Below, piece by piece: positions 48,301 through 56,985 of a stretch of DNA of 64,000 nucleotides (within the stretch, counting starts at the first letter, position 1; each line of letters begins with the position of its first letter). A program made the position numbers and the translations under genes. Below the pieces are notes generated by a model. The model did not search any database and was not told the DNA's origin. It worked only from the letters and a program-made list of their open reading frames with translations. Source of the DNA: Lutraria lutraria (taxonomy: Eukaryota > Mollusca > Bivalvia > Venerida > Mactridae); contig OZ026840.1 in the NCBI GenBank assembly GCA_964023205.1, positions 13,006,603 to 13,070,602 on the forward strand. Reading direction: 5' to 3'.

Positions 48301-51300
48301 TCGTCTCAGATAACATAAGCCACACGCCCAGAACTTGAATCCACGATTCCAATACATTACAAAGGAGCTAATAGTAAATAATGTTATACGAAATGTCCAG
48401 TGAAATCAGTGCAGTCCGATTTACTTGAAAAGCTATCGCAAAAAGCATGTATAAAACTCATACAACTCGATAATGTATGAAATATGAACATTAGTAATCA
48501 AGTGCTTGAAATTAATATAATACGTCTGATTAACAGTCTTGTGATCTTGCGGAGTAGGGAAACTCTATGAATTCGTGGCAACTCCTCAGATAAGAATCAT
48601 ATTTATCGAGTTCACGTCCGGCTTGTTTCCTGGTATTTTGATAATACGTGCCTTACATATTTTAGGGGATGGGTTTGTTGGATCCATATCACAGTTTAAC
48701 ATTCGGTCACCACCTGGTCTCGGTCCTATGGTATCACCAGGGGAAGGGAGTTGCTTTACGGAAGACCCAGGAGATCTGGTTGCCTGGAAACAGTTTTCGG
48801 AAGTAGATGGAACGATTACGTTAACAAAGAGCAAGTGTGACGGTAAGTTAACTATAGGCATGGCGTATTTTCACTACTAACATTATTCCTAAACGTTGTG
48901 GCTTTCGGTGTACCACGAATGCTTTTTTGAAAACAAGAAACATAATACGCCAATAAAACGCGTGGAACATCACTAACAATTAGAAACCGCAAACATAAAT
49001 ATTTCTTACCGTTGACGAAAGAGTTACAGACACTTATTCAGTAAAACAAAACTCACACGAAAGTTGGGAAAACTAAAAAAAATATATTATTTATGAAATC
49101 CGTGAGTTGTTTCAAAATCTAAAAACTGAATAAAAGCACACATTGTGGTACGAAAAAGATAAGCATTCAAAAGGATGAGAACCTAAGAACTTAGCATATA
49201 ATTGATGGTTGAAATATAAAGAGCGGGTCCGGGGCATCTCATCAATGGCTGAATTCGAACTAATGTTCTCTCCGTCAACAGTACTTCGACTATAGGCGGC
49301 ATTCCCAAAGTTATTCCCAAACTGGCCAAACACCAATTAATTATTTTACGTTTAAAAATTCTTATTTCATGTTACCATTACAGCGGTTGATAACTGTCAC
49401 GATTTTCCGTGTCAAAATGGCGGCTCATGCTCTGATGGAATAAATACATTTTCATGCGCATGCGCGGTAGGTTTTACCGGAAGTGATTGCAGTATTGATA
49501 TAAATGATTGTGAAGGCAATGTTTGCGACAATGGTGGAACGTGCGTTGATGGCGTGGATGGATATACCTGCCAGTGCCCGGATGGCTTCAAGGGAGAGTA
49601 CTGTGAAATAAAATACGGTAAGATGCTGAGGAATATATGTTTGTATTGTTCACGATAAGCCCGATTGAATTTCATTATTAAATAGGCATACTATGACAAT
49701 TGTAGACTCTTAGATGACATGGAATAGAATACATAAGTTACTTACTAGTATATGCTATTCATTACCTGTTGAATTATTTATCTCTGTTCGGAATGATAAC
49801 AAATTATTACATATGTTACCGTTATCAGTTTACCGTCTGTTTATTGAAGTATGGAAGTATATTTGCCATACTGATTGGTCTATGGATGAAACACTAAATA
49901 CTCCCATAGAGACAACATCGCCATGAACACTACTAAATTACAGCAAGCATTTATTTTCAAATTGATAGTCAGCATTTCAGCCGTGTATCTACTCAATAAT
50001 AGGACAACCTCAGTATTAAGCCATTTTTCTTTTTGTCACAAAGACGGACATTATAACGAAGTATCGTATTGTTAATTAACTGTCTCTAATTTACAGTTGA
50101 TGGAGGCTGGACTGAGTGGAACACGACTGGACAATGTTCAGTCTCGTGTGGGTCAGGTGTACAAAATAGGACACGTGTTTGCGAAAACCCTGAGCCTTCT
50201 AATGGCGGGAAACCGTGTGAGGGTAACGTCACGGAAATTGTTGAATGTCAGACAAACGAACCATGTGAAAAGGGTATAGTATAATACAAGCGTGATGGTA
50301 GCATCCTCGCACGTTTTTTTATGCACCTGTTATCAAATGCTGCTTGGCATATAGTGATTGCCCTGTCCGTCCGTCCGTCCTACGAGGTTAAGTCAATCTG
50401 CATACGGGAGTACATATGTGTTTATTGAACGCAGCTTGTTGTTGTTTGCATGCTCATAAATTGACCATAGGTCATTGCTTCAAGAATACATATATAGAAT
50501 ATAGAATGTTCTGTTATCTAAAGCCGAATTTCTATTCATAATGCTTGGTTTTATTATATCAATTATTATTACAATTAAATGTAAACTTATTGTATATTTC
50601 CAGGTTGTTTGACAGATCCCCCAGATATTGTGAATGGAAATACAAATTGTTCTTGGACAAATGATAAAAATGAGACTCGTGTATGTCATCCATTTTGTCA
50701 TAATGGCTATTTGTTTGATGATGATAGTTATGTCGGCACTTCCGGTGTAAAATGTGGACCAGACACTGGTTACACATGGAACATTAATACAACAGACAAA
50801 CCAAACCTTAACTTACCGTCCTGCTCTGGTTAGTATAAATCCTCTTTGTGCTCTGTTTATAAACCTCATCAGTATTAAGTCCAATTTATTATACCCGACC
50901 CACTATCAGTTGTTGGGGACTGTACTGGAATCACGTTAAATGTCCAGTCCAGTCCCGTCACGGCCCATTATTTTCAGGGCTAGTACATTGTTGTTCACTG
51001 ATGGGTTTCAAAACAACTTGGCATGATTTTTCACCTACATGAGACTGTGGGTAAGACCCAGGCCAGTAGTCTACCTCAAAGATCAAGGTCACAGTTGAAA
51101 GTCAAATATCAAATGTTGGGTTGGCTTTGTCTGGGCTGCAACTCAACTGTTTCTAATATTCACTCTCCATTTTATCTCTTACAACCCTAACATTGAAATT
51201 TTTGTCCGGAAAAATATGGTACATTTATCAAATTTTACTACGTATTGATTCAAATAAGGTCAAAGACAAGAGTATGTATTACGAGGGAACGTGTGTAATA

Positions 51301-54300
51301 TGTGTAGATGCAAGTGGACGACATTTTGCCAGCACGGTTATTTTTCTATTTAAGAATTCTTTGAGTCGAATATAGATCTGCTAAATTGATTGTTGATGTT
51401 TTAACAGTTGTCCAATTACTCAGTCTGTCATTGCCACTCTCTATTCATGTTTGTACCAAGAAAGAAGTTTGTTTTATAAATAAAATAACAATGTGTTTGT
51501 ACTGCAGTTATACAGTAAAACCCATGAAACCCGGACCCATTCCGGACTTAGCCAAAAGTCCGGCTTTCTGAGAATTCCGATTTTCAGAGAAATTTTGGTG
51601 AATTCTGAAGAAAATGACGTGTGGAAAATTGTCCAATTGTCAGACAATTCTGTTTTTCAAGGAGTCCAGTTTTTAGTAGTTTTATATGTACTAGGCAGCG
51701 TTACATAAGAGGTTAACATTAGCTGCTGTCCATAGTTTACTATTAATCTGAAATTCAACTAATGTTTAGAGTTTCGTAGGCCAGATGTAGTCCCAAGGCT
51801 GTTTAAATGCTTAAATTGACTGGATCATATGAATTCTAGACATCGATTTTCCTTCTGATGACCCTAAAATTCAATTAATCCAAAGTATTAAACCTCCGTC
51901 ATACATACTCTATATAGTCCACCATGCATTACACAAGCCAATGCAAGAAATTATTTTAACTAACAATTATTTGTCAAAGTTGGGCAAACCCATGTTTCAG
52001 TAAATATTTGTTCTTATAATATTACTTAAAACGTATGTAACTTCATGTACATGTGTGTGTATCATGACAATTCAGCTAAGACGGCGGCTATACAAAGTAA
52101 TATTAGCTTCTCGGCGGAATACCCGACGCTAACTGGCACCCAAGTGAGACCAGATTTGGCGCAATCAGTTAAGAAAACTGTCAACACGAAAATACAACAA
52201 AAAGGATGTTTGTCTACGTCACAGTGTAAACACATACAAACAGTGGTGTCCACGTCTGAAGTAACATCAAGCAGACGGAAGCGAGAAACGTCCAGTGTTG
52301 TGTTCAAGATTGAAATATCTTGTGATGTTTTAAATGGTATGCTTACGACAACTCATTGTCTGTTATATTTTTTAAAGCTACAAGCTTCTCCAGTCTCCAT
52401 CACCACGACACAAATAAATGGTATGCATTCAGGAAATGACTAAGGTTTCGTCTGTAGAATACAGTCAAGGGCAGTACTTTTATATAAGATGTTCCCTTGT
52501 TGGCACTGGAACATACAAACGCGAATTCAACTAACGTTTTGTTAAAAATAAAATGTACTATAATTTATGATGAATTTCTACGAACTCGTGCATATTCAGT
52601 TAATATATTATGTAATACATGTACATCTTTGTAATATACTTAATAATGATAATATATTAGTTGTATAATTATATGCATTTGAAATGGTCAATCTCTTTGG
52701 CTGATTGTGATTTACAAATATTTCAATTCTATAGTGATTCTTAAATGGTCACATGTCATACAACTAGAATTAAGCAGTTTTCTGGTCAGGCATAGATAAA
52801 TGCTTCAATTCTAGTGATTCTGAAATTATCACACGTCATACAATTAGAATTAAGCAGTTTTCTGGTCAGGCATAGATAAATGTTTTAATTCTAGTGATTC
52901 TGAAATTATCACACGTCATACAATTAGAATTAAGCAGTTTTCTGGTCAGGCATAGATAAATGTTTTAATTCTAGTGATTCTGAAATTATCACACGTCATA
53001 CAATTAGAATTAAGCAGTTTTCTGGTCAGGCATAGATAAATGTTTTAATTCTAGTGATTCTGAAATTATCACACGTCAATCTTCGCATACCTATTTGATT
53101 AGAATTTAATTGTTTTCTCGGCAGACATGGATGAATGCTACGACATGCTAAGCTTTCTTGTACTAGCTTTGGAAGATCTGATCGAACAGCAACAGTTAAC
53201 GATACAGTACAATGGCATCGATCATGATGTGGGATTAAATACATCTTCATATGATGGGTTTACAACCTGTCATCCTGGTTATATTCCTGTGTGGCAATAT
53301 TGTGGTAAGTCCAGTACAACCTCTCCAAAGCAACACCCTTATGTTGTTGTTGAGGTGTTGTTGCTCTAGAGAGGTTAAATTAATAGTTAAATCATGCAGT
53401 GGGGAAAATTCATGCTACGTACTGCTATTGGAGGTTGTTGCTCAAGAGGGGGCTGCTCTTGAGTGGTTGTACTGTACTGTTCGTTTATTTAGTTTTACTA
53501 TTCATATTGTTCCTTTGTTTAGTTTTACTATTCATACTGTTCGTTTGTTTAGTTGGTAAAAATACATTTACAAATTGTTAAATGCGTCATAGAAAGTTAA
53601 ATGTTTAATTACAAAAGAAAGGCACTGACAAATATACTAGATGACAAAATAGATTTACAATGTTAGTTTTTATCCATATAGTTGCTTGTGGAAAAGGAAC
53701 ATATGCCTACAATAATTATTGCGAAGTTTGTCCTGTCGGTACATACCAGGATTTAGAAGCACAGACGTCATGTAAGCCATGTCATGATCAATGGTCGACT
53801 TTAGGTCAAATGACTAGAGATAAAAATGAATGCAATGGTAAGGTTTTATGTAACGTTTTTTATTTTGTTTATTGCTAATACATGTACGTTATATCGAAAC
53901 TGAAAATATTAAACTTACGTACATGTTTAAGTATGATTTACTGTTATAGTCTATGAGTTAGTTTTAGCCTAAGTCACACTTTAATTGTTAATATCAGTTT
54001 CCAACTTCCATTGTGCAAGTACAAAGCTCAAGGTAAGCTGTTAATCCGTACACACTTTTCAAATGGCTTCTCCTCCGAAACGTCTGTGTCAAATTTAAAG
54101 AAACTGCGTATGAATGATCTTGGGGTGGTCCTTTACAAATGTGGCTATGAGATTTACATTCCATGCATAACTCAGGTTTCCATGGCAACCAAGAGGAAAA
54201 CCTTTTCAACTTTCTTGTCTTAAATTGCATGGTTGTTTGGCATGGAGCACCATCATATGACCCTTTAGATACCAAAGTTGCTAAAATAATGTCCCTGTGG

Positions 54301-56264
54301 TCTGAATAAGCTACACTCAGGGGTAATATTTTGCGAATATATAGGAAACTTTAAAAAAAGCTTCTTGTCTGAAATCACAAGGGTTCGAGCTTCTAGATAT
54401 TTGGCACAGAGCGACAGCTAGATACATCTTACAAAGTTGCTAAAATGATTTTCCCGGGGTCTTAATCGGCCCAGGCACATGTAGATTTATATAGGCAATA
54501 GAAAATCTTCTCGTCTGAATTTTTTACTTACTGCAGCACAAATTTATATCAAATTCGCGAGTTATATGGCAATAACTCTCTTCTCAGGTGTGCATCACAG
54601 GGCCACTTGGCTCTCTGTTTTATTATTCATAGTATTTGCTAATATACAATGATTTTTCATTACAAAGCATAACTCTGTATTTCACTTGAAGTTGTATTAT
54701 CAAATATAATATATATCTAGACCTTCCATGGAAATTCTATTTTAACAAGGACTTATATACATACATGTATGTATATAAGTCAGTAAACATTTTATTTAAT
54801 AACCATTTTGATACGATTCATTGATTATTTTTACAGTTAGAAGACGCTTGTTTCAAGAACCTATTATTAATGTTTCCCCTCTATTTTAGTATACACGCCA
54901 TATACAGACGAAATTTCAGATGCGATGGTTATTTGTGTTGCTGTTGGAATTTCATTACTTGTTGTTATAGCAACCGTGATTGGCATCACACTATTGTGTA
55001 AAAAGTAAGATATAAACTACAGTTAAACCTGTTTTAACGACCACCATTGAATAAAGGCAACCCTGTGAATAAAGGCAACACTGTGAATAAAGGTCAATTT
55101 AAAAAGAACGTTACTCATAATTTACAACAAAACAACATTAGAAGATAAGCCACATTATGATTTTGTTGTGGCCGTTGTTTTCACGTGGTAAAACAGAACA
55201 AAGAACAAACGCTGAAAATAAGAAATGAATAATTTCGATGAACACCACATGGGCATACAATTCTCGTTCCAACATATATCACAACAACCCACAAGTGAAT
55301 GATCTTAATTTTGTGACGTCTTTAGAAGCGAATAAAAGCATCCTTCTCACTTACTTAATTTATACACCAAGTCGTAGATTGATGTGGTAGTACTTCATGT
55401 ATGATGTTTTCTATGTTCCTAGTTTCACTTGCCTTTACCTGTTTTCTTTGATACCTGTACGTACTTGATCTGTACTGTTTTATGTTGTTCATTTCAATTC
55501 ATGCTGATACAGAATATAGCGGAAACTGTTTCAGCATTAAATGGATGTATTTTGTCTTGTCGTTTTTATTGGACCATAGTTATGCAGCAACTATTTATTT
55601 TGGATCGTCCCTTGTACATTGTTGCCGCTGATTGGTTTGTTTTTACGCCACGTTGGTCCGTGTTCCGTTACATTACGTTGTATGTTTAGGTCAGCTAGTA
55701 CTGTTTGGGGTAGCCTGTTTGTAAATATGGGTTACTTTGTATGCGATATTTTCTGGGAATTGCTCCTTTCAATTTGTATGGGATCTGTTGGTTTGTATGT
55801 AAGGTTGAAATCAAGGAATATGACAGCTGCATAAAAGTATACAGTTAAACCTGTGTAAGCAGTCACTCCAAATAGAGGTCAACCTGTGAATAAAGGCCAT
55901 ATTTATATAAACTGTTGTTGATAATTAAGAAAAAAAATGGCTTTCGAATAAAGGCCATCTTACAATAAAGGTATCATTATGATTGTCTTTCCAAAGGGTG
56001 GCCTTTGTAATTTCATCTAAGGAGATGAAATACTGTCAAATACAACTTCAAATCCAGGTATATACTTTAGTCGTTGTAATGCGTGCTAGTATCTTGGGCA
56101 TAATATTTAAATGGACAAGTATTAGAAATACAAAAACAAAACATCTTGTATTTTGTTCTCGTTTCAGGAAACAAGATACAAAAATTCGACCATCAATAGC
56201 ATGTTCTACGGATTCAACTTCCATGATTACTCTGACATCACTTGACACGCCAGAATATTTCTGA
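36084..56264 (+). CDS. Gene R: single-pass membrane receptor with HYR, sushi, SEA-like, GCC2/GCC3, LamG, EGF and TSP1 modules; complete, 23 coding exons
   Basis: Coding exons joined by phase sum to 4,176 nt including the stop (1,391 aa). Layout: signal peptide (1-20), basic linker, HYR (46-120), sushi (121-185), sushi (186-250), HYR (251-333), sushi (334-400), sushi (401-473), SEA-like (474-617), GCC2/GCC3 twice (618-725), LamG (726-910), two EGF (911-988), TSP1 (989-1047), sushi (1048-1122), second SEA-like (1123-1269), GCC2/GCC3 (1270-1321), transmembrane helix (about 1334-1358), short Ser/Thr-rich tail. Type I surface protein. The family resembles large invertebrate sushi/HYR/LamG proteins loosely like SVEP1/polydom, but no vWA is seen. 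Divergent paralog of gene L. Function is inferred only: adhesion, ligand recognition or immune-type receptor. Possible poly(A) signals (AATAAA) lie at 57,039, 57,564 and 58,057. Confidence 0.85.
36682..36803 (+). CDS. Gene R exon 2: second half of HYR
   Basis: Completes the HYR with the hallmark TKIVYSARDRRGNSASCSF and TITII. 122 bp, phase 2 to 1. Confidence 0.85.
37330..37524 (+). CDS. Gene R exon 3: sushi domain
   Basis: Sushi (VKTCEKWGLIENGSKIC ... RFGCNGGHDLVGASRSTC ... WDISAQPYCQ). 195 bp, phase 1-1. Contains a repeated CACGTGAGTCA-like segment. Confidence 0.85.
37714..37908 (+). CDS. Gene R exon 4: sushi domain
   Basis: Sushi (LQCPLLMESTEQFGLVDIDC ... CSYNCVSGYSILPGYSK ... GSWIGNVPQCL). 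The acceptor at CATATCAG|AA was chosen over a CAG 8 bp downstream because only it keeps the frame open. 195 bp, phase 1-1. Confidence 0.8.
38262..38360 (+). CDS. Gene R exon 5: first part of second HYR
   Basis: DTEPPTYVTCPYVITTYAER ... GRAWWNEPQ, the first strands of an HYR. Ends in phase 1 (CAAG|GTAAAC). Gene L has no intron at this place. Confidence 0.8.
38583..38732 (+). CDS. Gene R exon 6: second part of second HYR
   Basis: AQDNSGYTMTIQTSGPTPGS, then VGQHAVSYSSSDVANNTAIC and EFSVVVK, the end of the HYR. 150 bp, phase 1-1. Confidence 0.8.
39819..40019 (+). CDS. Gene R exon 7: sushi domain
   Basis: Sushi-type Cys module (TKCHQIYPLPYTHVVCPTGR ... CEFLCDNGTVINGNRYAEC ... WTFGNYQPYCE). 201 bp, phase 1-1. 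Corresponds to exon 12 of gene L. Confidence 0.8.
40025..40460 (-). repeat. Simple-repeat and retroelement-tail sequences
   Basis: (ATA)n followed by ACGACTTTATTTTGTGTGG (40,028) and AAGGTCATGTTTTATTATCG (40,363) look like 3' tails of retroelements in minus orientation. Similar text at 8,300 and, with GATA units, at 31,045. Family not identified. Confidence 0.4.
40949..41036. other. Patchwork insertion of exon 8 and intron fragments
   Basis: 40,949-40,980 equals exon 8 bases 41,149-41,180. 40,978-40,999 equals exon 8 bases 41,209-41,230. 41,001-41,036 equals intron bases 41,542-41,577. Joined head to tail with short microhomologies (GAT, AGAT). Confidence 0.9.
41093..41311 (+). CDS. Gene R exon 8: sushi domain
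   Basis: Sushi (VCPALQAPDNGALACDTW ... CQMMCKENHLVVDDPSTD ... NWYMSDDIPDCK). 219 bp, phase 1-1. Fragments of this exon are copied into the intron just upstream (40,949-40,999). Confidence 0.85.
42026..42195 (+). CDS. Gene R exon 9: N-terminal half of SEA-like domain
   Basis: KKDEIRWLQFKIKLDYLYF, GDCEESKDEIMNNFIAAVA, CKPDTCNVNNVEV. Same GDC, helix, Cys pair and strand layout as exon 14 of gene L. Ends in phase 0, the only phase-0 junction in gene R. Confidence 0.75.
42370..42548. mobile_element. TCCGAAA-rich MITE relic
   Basis: CAAACTTCCCTAAACTGAAA at the left, TTATCCGAAACGTTTC in the middle, GGAAAGGTTCTGCTGTA at the right. In the intron before exon 10 of gene R. Confidence 0.45.
42580..42841 (+). 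CDS. Gene R exon 10: C-terminal half of SEA-like domain
   Basis: ICGAVENGGINKRDTSEEL, then LSFELSVDLPLN, a helix (DDIALMKNAVGSNLQIAIDN), and a closing GCNDGSAFDKRTSFC. A dibasic KRD sits where the paralogs have RKKR or RRKR. Confidence 0.75.
43636..43797 (+). CDS. Gene R exon 11: GCC2/GCC3 module
   Basis: CTAGYYYNSTYNACLRCQRG, SYQDEHRQTRCKACPGGTTT, ending HQCQ. 162 bp, phase 1-1. Its last bases and donor (CAATGTCAAG|GTTATT) are the seed of the 51-bp tandem array that follows at once. Confidence 0.85.
43788..44962. repeat. 51-bp minisatellite, about 22-23 copies, seeded from exon 11 splice donor
   Basis: Near-identical 51-bp units, each with the core AATGTCAAGGTTATTGAA. The first copy is the real exon 11 end and donor. 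Two subtypes occur in blocks: about 8-9 units with CTAGTGTAATG, then about 13 with CTAGTATACTG, showing local homogenisation. Because 51 is a multiple of 3, long open frames appear on both strands; they are artefacts. Confidence 0.95.
45090..45375 (+). mobile_element. Bivalve-type SINE with GGCGTTAAA tail
   Basis: The 3' part AACTGAAATATTGTTGATAA then ATGGCGTTAAACACAAACAA is a common mollusc SINE tail. The body GGTTACCGCCCTTGATCAGT precedes it. In the intron before exon 12 of gene R. Confidence 0.65.
45423..45584 (+). CDS. Gene R exon 12: GCC2/GCC3 module
   Basis: CKAGYYSYTGIEPCSACDLG, TYSTQYGSTDCTHCPGS, ending DQCQ. 162 bp, phase 1-1. Confidence 0.85.
46572..46782 (+). CDS. Gene R exon 13: first half of LamG-like domain
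   Basis: EFDIVYTENGATETTIPALL, then ISVELWVKCSACDNILEIID. Ends in phase 2 (TTCGG|GTATGT), as in gene L exon 18. Confidence 0.8.
46857..46945. mobile_element. Partial MITE (TACAGTCAAACCT family)
   Basis: CAAACCTGTGAACAAAGGCC through GGTGGTCTTTATTCGGGGGT. In the LamG intron of gene R. Confidence 0.55.
46985..47650. mobile_element. ACGT-rich DNA-transposon relic
   Basis: Shares GACCGTAGTACGTC, GGTTCTGTCAGG-like, GAGAACCTGGGTGCATCA and GCGAGCGTGGTG segments with the element at 13,747-14,833; the left end is deleted. In the intron between exons 13 and 14 of gene R. Confidence 0.65.
47969..48135 (+). CDS. Gene R exon 14: middle of LamG
   Basis: TEYETGDSLVGSDTWTMIAV, SCHNGKISVHIDGTEAI: the W-x-x-[VI]-A-V and V-x-I-D/N-G LamG strands. 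167 bp, phase 2 to 1. A DNA-transposon relic (46,985-47,650) sits in the preceding intron. Confidence 0.8.
48666..48842 (+). CDS. Gene R exon 15: end of LamG and linker
   Basis: GDGFVGSISQFNIRS is the usual last LamG strand, followed by a linker with GSCFTEDPGDLVAWKQF and a final Cys (KSKCD). 177 bp, phase 1-1. Confidence 0.8.
49384..49617 (+). CDS. Gene R exon 16: two EGF domains
   Basis: EGF 1: NCHDFPCQNGGSCSDG ... CACAVGFTGSDC. EGF 2: DINDCEGNVCDNGGTC ... YTCQCPDGFKGEYC. CVDGVDGYTCQC fits the beta-hydroxylation pattern and the DIND start suggests calcium binding. 234 bp, phase 1-1. Confidence 0.85.
50097..50273 (+). CDS. Gene R exon 17: TSP1 domain
   Basis: GGWTEWNTTGQCSVSCGSG, QNRTRVCENPEPSNGGKPC, then CQTNEPCEK: a standard type-1 thrombospondin repeat with six cysteines and a W-x-x-W motif. 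177 bp, phase 1-1. Confidence 0.85.
50604..50828 (+). CDS. Gene R exon 18: sushi domain
   Basis: CLTDPPDIVNGNTNCSW ... CHPFCHNGYLFDDDSYVG ... CGPDTGYTWN, closing C. 225 bp, phase 1-1. Confidence 0.8.
50920..51180. repeat. Dispersed repeat with AAGGTCA words
   Basis: GGTAAGACCCAGGCCAGTAG then AAGATCAAGGTCACAGTTG, related to the repeat at 22,815-23,600. Intron between exons 18 and 19 of gene R. Confidence 0.5.
51512..51690. mobile_element. MITE-like relic with CCGGACTT blocks
   Basis: TACAGTAAAACCCATGAAAC with CCGGACCCATTCCGGACTT; one end only is clear. Confidence 0.4.
52076..52336 (+). CDS. Gene R exon 19: N-terminal half of second SEA-like domain with RRKR site
   Basis: Helical segment (DLAQSVKKTVNTKIQQKGC), a Cys pair (CLSTSQC), a strand (IQTVVSTSE), then SSRRKRETSS, a textbook furin-type site, followed by VVFKIEISCDVL. 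Third example of the Cys pair, strand, basic site, strand pattern seen in L exons 14/15 and R exons 9/10. 261 bp, phase 1-1. Confidence 0.75.
52731..53124. repeat. 80-bp tandem array, 4-5 copies, seeded from exon 20 splice acceptor
   Basis: Units start at about 52,731, 52,811, 52,891, 52,971 and 53,051 (CTAGTGATTC spacing exactly 80). Each holds AGTTTTCTGGTCAGGCATAG; the last copy grades into the true acceptor TGTTTTCTCGGCAGACATGG of exon 20. Confidence 0.9.
53125..53304 (+). CDS. Gene R exon 20: C-terminal half of second SEA-like domain
   Basis: DMDECYDMLSFLVLALEDLI, then IQYNGIDHDVGL and a Cys end (CHPGYIPVWQYC). 180 bp, phase 1-1. Its acceptor region (TTTTCTCGGCAG|ACATGG) is the last, true copy of the 80-bp array upstream. 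A MITE starts 8 bp after its donor. Confidence 0.75.
53312..53478. mobile_element. MITE copy (TACAGTACAACCTCT family) next to exon 20 donor
   Basis: Begins CAGTACAACCTCTCCAAAGC and ends with GTTGTACTGTACTG. Inserted 8 bp into the intron after exon 20. Confidence 0.75.
53682..53837 (+). CDS. Gene R exon 21: GCC2/GCC3 module
   Basis: CGKGTYAYNNYCEVCPVG, TYQDLEAQTSCKPCHDQW, ending NECN. 156 bp, phase 1-1; the last extracellular module before the membrane. Confidence 0.85.
54020..54620. repeat. Degenerate dispersed repeat in gene R intron
   Basis: Two diverged copies of a unit with GGCACAG/GGCATGGAGC, CAAAGTTGCTAAAATGATT and TCTGAAT-type words at about 54,235 and 54,400. No coding signal. Confidence 0.4.
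54890..55004 (+). CDS. Gene R exon 22: transmembrane helix
   Basis: VYTPYTDEISDA, then about 25 hydrophobic residues (MVICVAVGISLLVVIATVIG ...), then CKK. One membrane span with a positive-inside flank. Ends in phase 2 (AAAAA|GTAAGA). Confidence 0.85.
55017..55105. mobile_element. Partial MITE (TACAGTCAAACCT family)
   Basis: ACAGTTAAACCTGTTTTAAC followed by tandem GTGAATAAAGGCAACAC units; the right end is missing. Starts just after exon 22 of gene R. Confidence 0.6.
55846..56012. mobile_element. Partial MITE (TACAGTCAAACCT family)
   Basis: ACAGTTAAACCTGTGTAAGC, GAATAAAGGCCAT repeats and a GGTGGCCTTTGTAA end. In the last intron of gene R. Confidence 0.6.
56168..56264 (+). CDS. Gene R exon 23: cytoplasmic tail and stop
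   Basis: Acceptor TTTCAG|G in phase 2; 32 codons rich in Ser and Thr (IRPSIACSTDSTSMITLTSL ... PEYF) ending in TGA at 56,262-56,264. The final segment is the first copy of a 29-bp tandem repeat that continues into the 3'UTR; the stop comes from the second copy read in a different frame. Confidence 0.8.
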
Positions 56265-56306
56265 CATCACTTGACACAGCAGAATATTTCTGACATCACA
56301 TGACAC
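56231..56306. repeat. 29-bp tandem repeat across the gene R stop codon
   Basis: Two full 29-bp copies (56,231-56,259 and 56,260-56,288) of TCTGACATCACTTGACAC followed by an AGAATATT end, plus a partial third copy. Since 29 is not a multiple of 3, copy 2 is read in a new frame and supplies the TGA stop. Confidence 0.9.
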
Positions 56307-56778
56307 GGTATAAATCTGTATCACATGACACAGAAACACTTCTGAGGAAGATCATTCAACTACCACAGTGTCATATTTCTGAATCATTTCTGGAAAACTT
56401 GTATGGACGCACATATTGTATTTGATAGCTGTGTGACATCCATCGTAGCAACAGGCGTTCGTGAATGGCTGAATCCTATTCTGTTCTGACATTTGATGTT
56501 TCTAGTATTTTTGTGTGATCTACGACGTTTCAAGTGTTAATGCAGTGCATTACATGCAACAATTCTTATCACAACAGGTACATACAGTGACAGTGTATGT
56601 CTGGTCTAAACATCAAATTGTATCAAAGAGCCACCAAACAAATGCTGCATCATTGGTCTGCGTATTTTGATGAGAAAAAGTAAGAATGAAGTTCGTATTC
56701 CTGCAAGTTCTAACAATACAAATACAACAACTTTACCTGTTAAACTATTGCACCAACCCCAGTATTAATTGGCAACAA

Positions 56779-56985
56779 GAGTGCCAGGTCTCAAAATACG
56801 CCAATCAAGGGACATAACTCAAAAGTGGATATCGAACTTGACCGAGATCTAATGGCCATAAACATTTCCATCAAGTTTGGTGAGGATCTGAATAAAACTG
56901 TTTGAAATAGAGAGTGGACACCATAGTGGACGCCGCGCGTCTGTCATGGGTGTTCCCATAATACCACCTGTTTTTCAAACAGGCG
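56779..56985. repeat. Dispersed repeat in the 3' region of gene R
   Basis: GGGACATAACTCAAAAGTGG, TTTGGTGAGGATCTGAATAA and GGGTGTTCCCATAATACCAC: text typical of a common bivalve repeat. Confidence 0.45.

Noticed and set aside
49412..49675. 87-codon minus-strand frame with Pro/Ser-rich product
   Set aside because: It is the antisense of the double-EGF exon of gene R; no start context or splice support.
54011..54275. Open frames on both strands near 54.1 kb
   Set aside because: Lie in a degenerate dispersed repeat within an intron; no domain.
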